A stretch of 64,000 bases of DNA from Paraburkholderia dilworthii (lineage in GTDB: Bacteria; Pseudomonadota; Gammaproteobacteria; Burkholderiales; Burkholderiaceae), in assembly GCF_000472525.1 (NCBI RefSeq), contig NZ_AWZT01000006.1:62197-126196 (forward strand). The letters run 5' to 3'. A model generated the notes under the pieces. It did no database searches. It saw only the letters and a program-made list of their open reading frames with translations, and was not told where the DNA came from. The position numbers and the translations under genes are program-made. Position 1 is the first letter of the stretch, and each line of letters opens with the position of its first letter. Shown here one piece after another: positions 63,651-64,000 of this stretch.

Positions 63651-64000
63651 TCTCGCACTCTTCGACCTCGATCACACGCTCATTCCCACCGACAGCGACC
63701 ACGAATGGGGCCGCTTCATGGTGAAACACGGCATGGTCGACGCTGAAAATTTCGCTCGTGACAACGACCGCTTCTATGCGGACTACAAAGCCGGCAGGCT
63801 GGACATTCACGCGTATCTGATCGCCATGCTCACGCCGCTCGCAAAATACACGCGCGCGCAGCTCGCGGACTTTCACGCGCAGTACATGCATGAAGTGATC
63901 ACGCCGGCCATCCTTCCGGCCGCGGTCGAACTGGTCAAGCGGCACCGTGAAGCGGGCGACCTATGCTGCGTGGTCACCGCCACCAACGAATTCATCACCC
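63643..64000 (+). CDS. HAD-superfamily phosphatase (SerB/HAD-IB type), cut by the window edge
   Basis: The ATG at 63643 lies within the end of hda. The 119 visible residues begin LALFDLDHTLIPTDSDHEWGRFMVKHGMV, with the HAD nucleophile Asp and acid Asp in DLDHT. They end at VVTATNEFIT, the second HAD motif (Thr). The helical cap between them matches HAD-IB enzymes such as phosphoserine phosphatase-like and histidinol-phosphate phosphatase-like proteins. Translation is probably coupled to hda. The 3' part is outside the window. Confidence 0.88.
   Translation, partial: MTNLALFDLDHTLIPTDSDHEWGRFMVKHGMVDAENFARDNDRFYADYKAGRLDIHAYLIAMLTPLAKYTRAQLADFHAQYMHEVITPAILPAAVELVKRHREAGDLCCVVTATNEFIT

Noticed and set aside
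1..64000. CRISPR arrays, insertion sequences, toxin-antitoxin or restriction systems
   Set aside because: I scanned for regularly spaced exact repeats and for the protein families concerned and saw none.

Overview
The window reads as a housekeeping-rich stretch of a beta-proteobacterial chromosome, most likely a Paraburkholderia (Burkholderiaceae). This is judged from the high GC content, a cepacian-type exopolysaccharide locus, protein sequences typical of Burkholderia, and the order tol-pal / mutL-miaA-purM-perM-hda. There is no rRNA, IS element, prophage or CRISPR array. One tRNA gene (Lys, TTT) is present.

Layout. 1-3651: end of an exopolysaccharide cluster (Wza-like export protein cut by the window edge, a decayed glycosyl-phosphate transferase, a bifunctional GDP-mannose enzyme, an AraC/GlxA regulator). 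4511-9559: a catabolic unit on the minus strand (LysR, HMG-CoA-lyase-type enzyme, CoA-transferase, MFS carrier), probably for a branched dicarboxylic acid. 9896-11879: LysE and TauE exporters and a small unknown gene. 12281-15040: an arsenic operon arsR-arsI-acr3 followed by a frameshifted arsC fused to the tail of arsH. 15437-19962: BON protein, orphan TAXI binding protein, a DsbA-like isomerase, LysR. 20083-27676: xanthine dehydrogenase xdhABC, an MFS carrier and a class V aminotransferase, probably purine breakdown. 27835-32230: an aspartate decarboxylase remnant, D-lactate dehydrogenase, a fertility-inhibition-like protein, a crotonase and an MFS exporter. 32387-36425: homogentisate operon (MFS carrier, hmgA, fahA). 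36756-40893: degenerate EAL protein, IclR regulator with glutaryl-CoA dehydrogenase, 1-Cys peroxiredoxin. 41235-42679: three small envelope proteins (DUF883, holin-like, DUF3318-like). 42777-45663: type IV pilus minor pilins. 45868-47604: nrdR and glyA. 48118-54432: an SDR oxidoreductase, then ybgC-tolQRAB-pal-cpoB. 54636-57193: tRNA-Lys, a small membrane protein, MscS, DedA. 57389-end: mutL, miaA, purM, perM, hda and a HAD phosphatase cut by the edge.

Most of the window is ordinary core genome. The interesting signals are local: gene decay by frameshift and deletion (sugar transferase, arsC/arsH, xdhC, aspartate decarboxylase), apparently leaderless transcripts (arsR, mutL), an EAL protein without its catalytic residues, a minor pilin with an unusual prepilin cleavage site, a pilus cluster without pilY1, and several intergenic tracts of degenerate short tandem repeats. 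I do not see a convincing wholly new system. The best candidates for new biology are the HMG-CoA-lyase catabolic unit, the orphan TAXI protein and the arsC-arsH chimera.

Start sites were chosen from visible ribosome binding sites or from where family similarity begins. All family assignments come from reading motifs, not from database searches.
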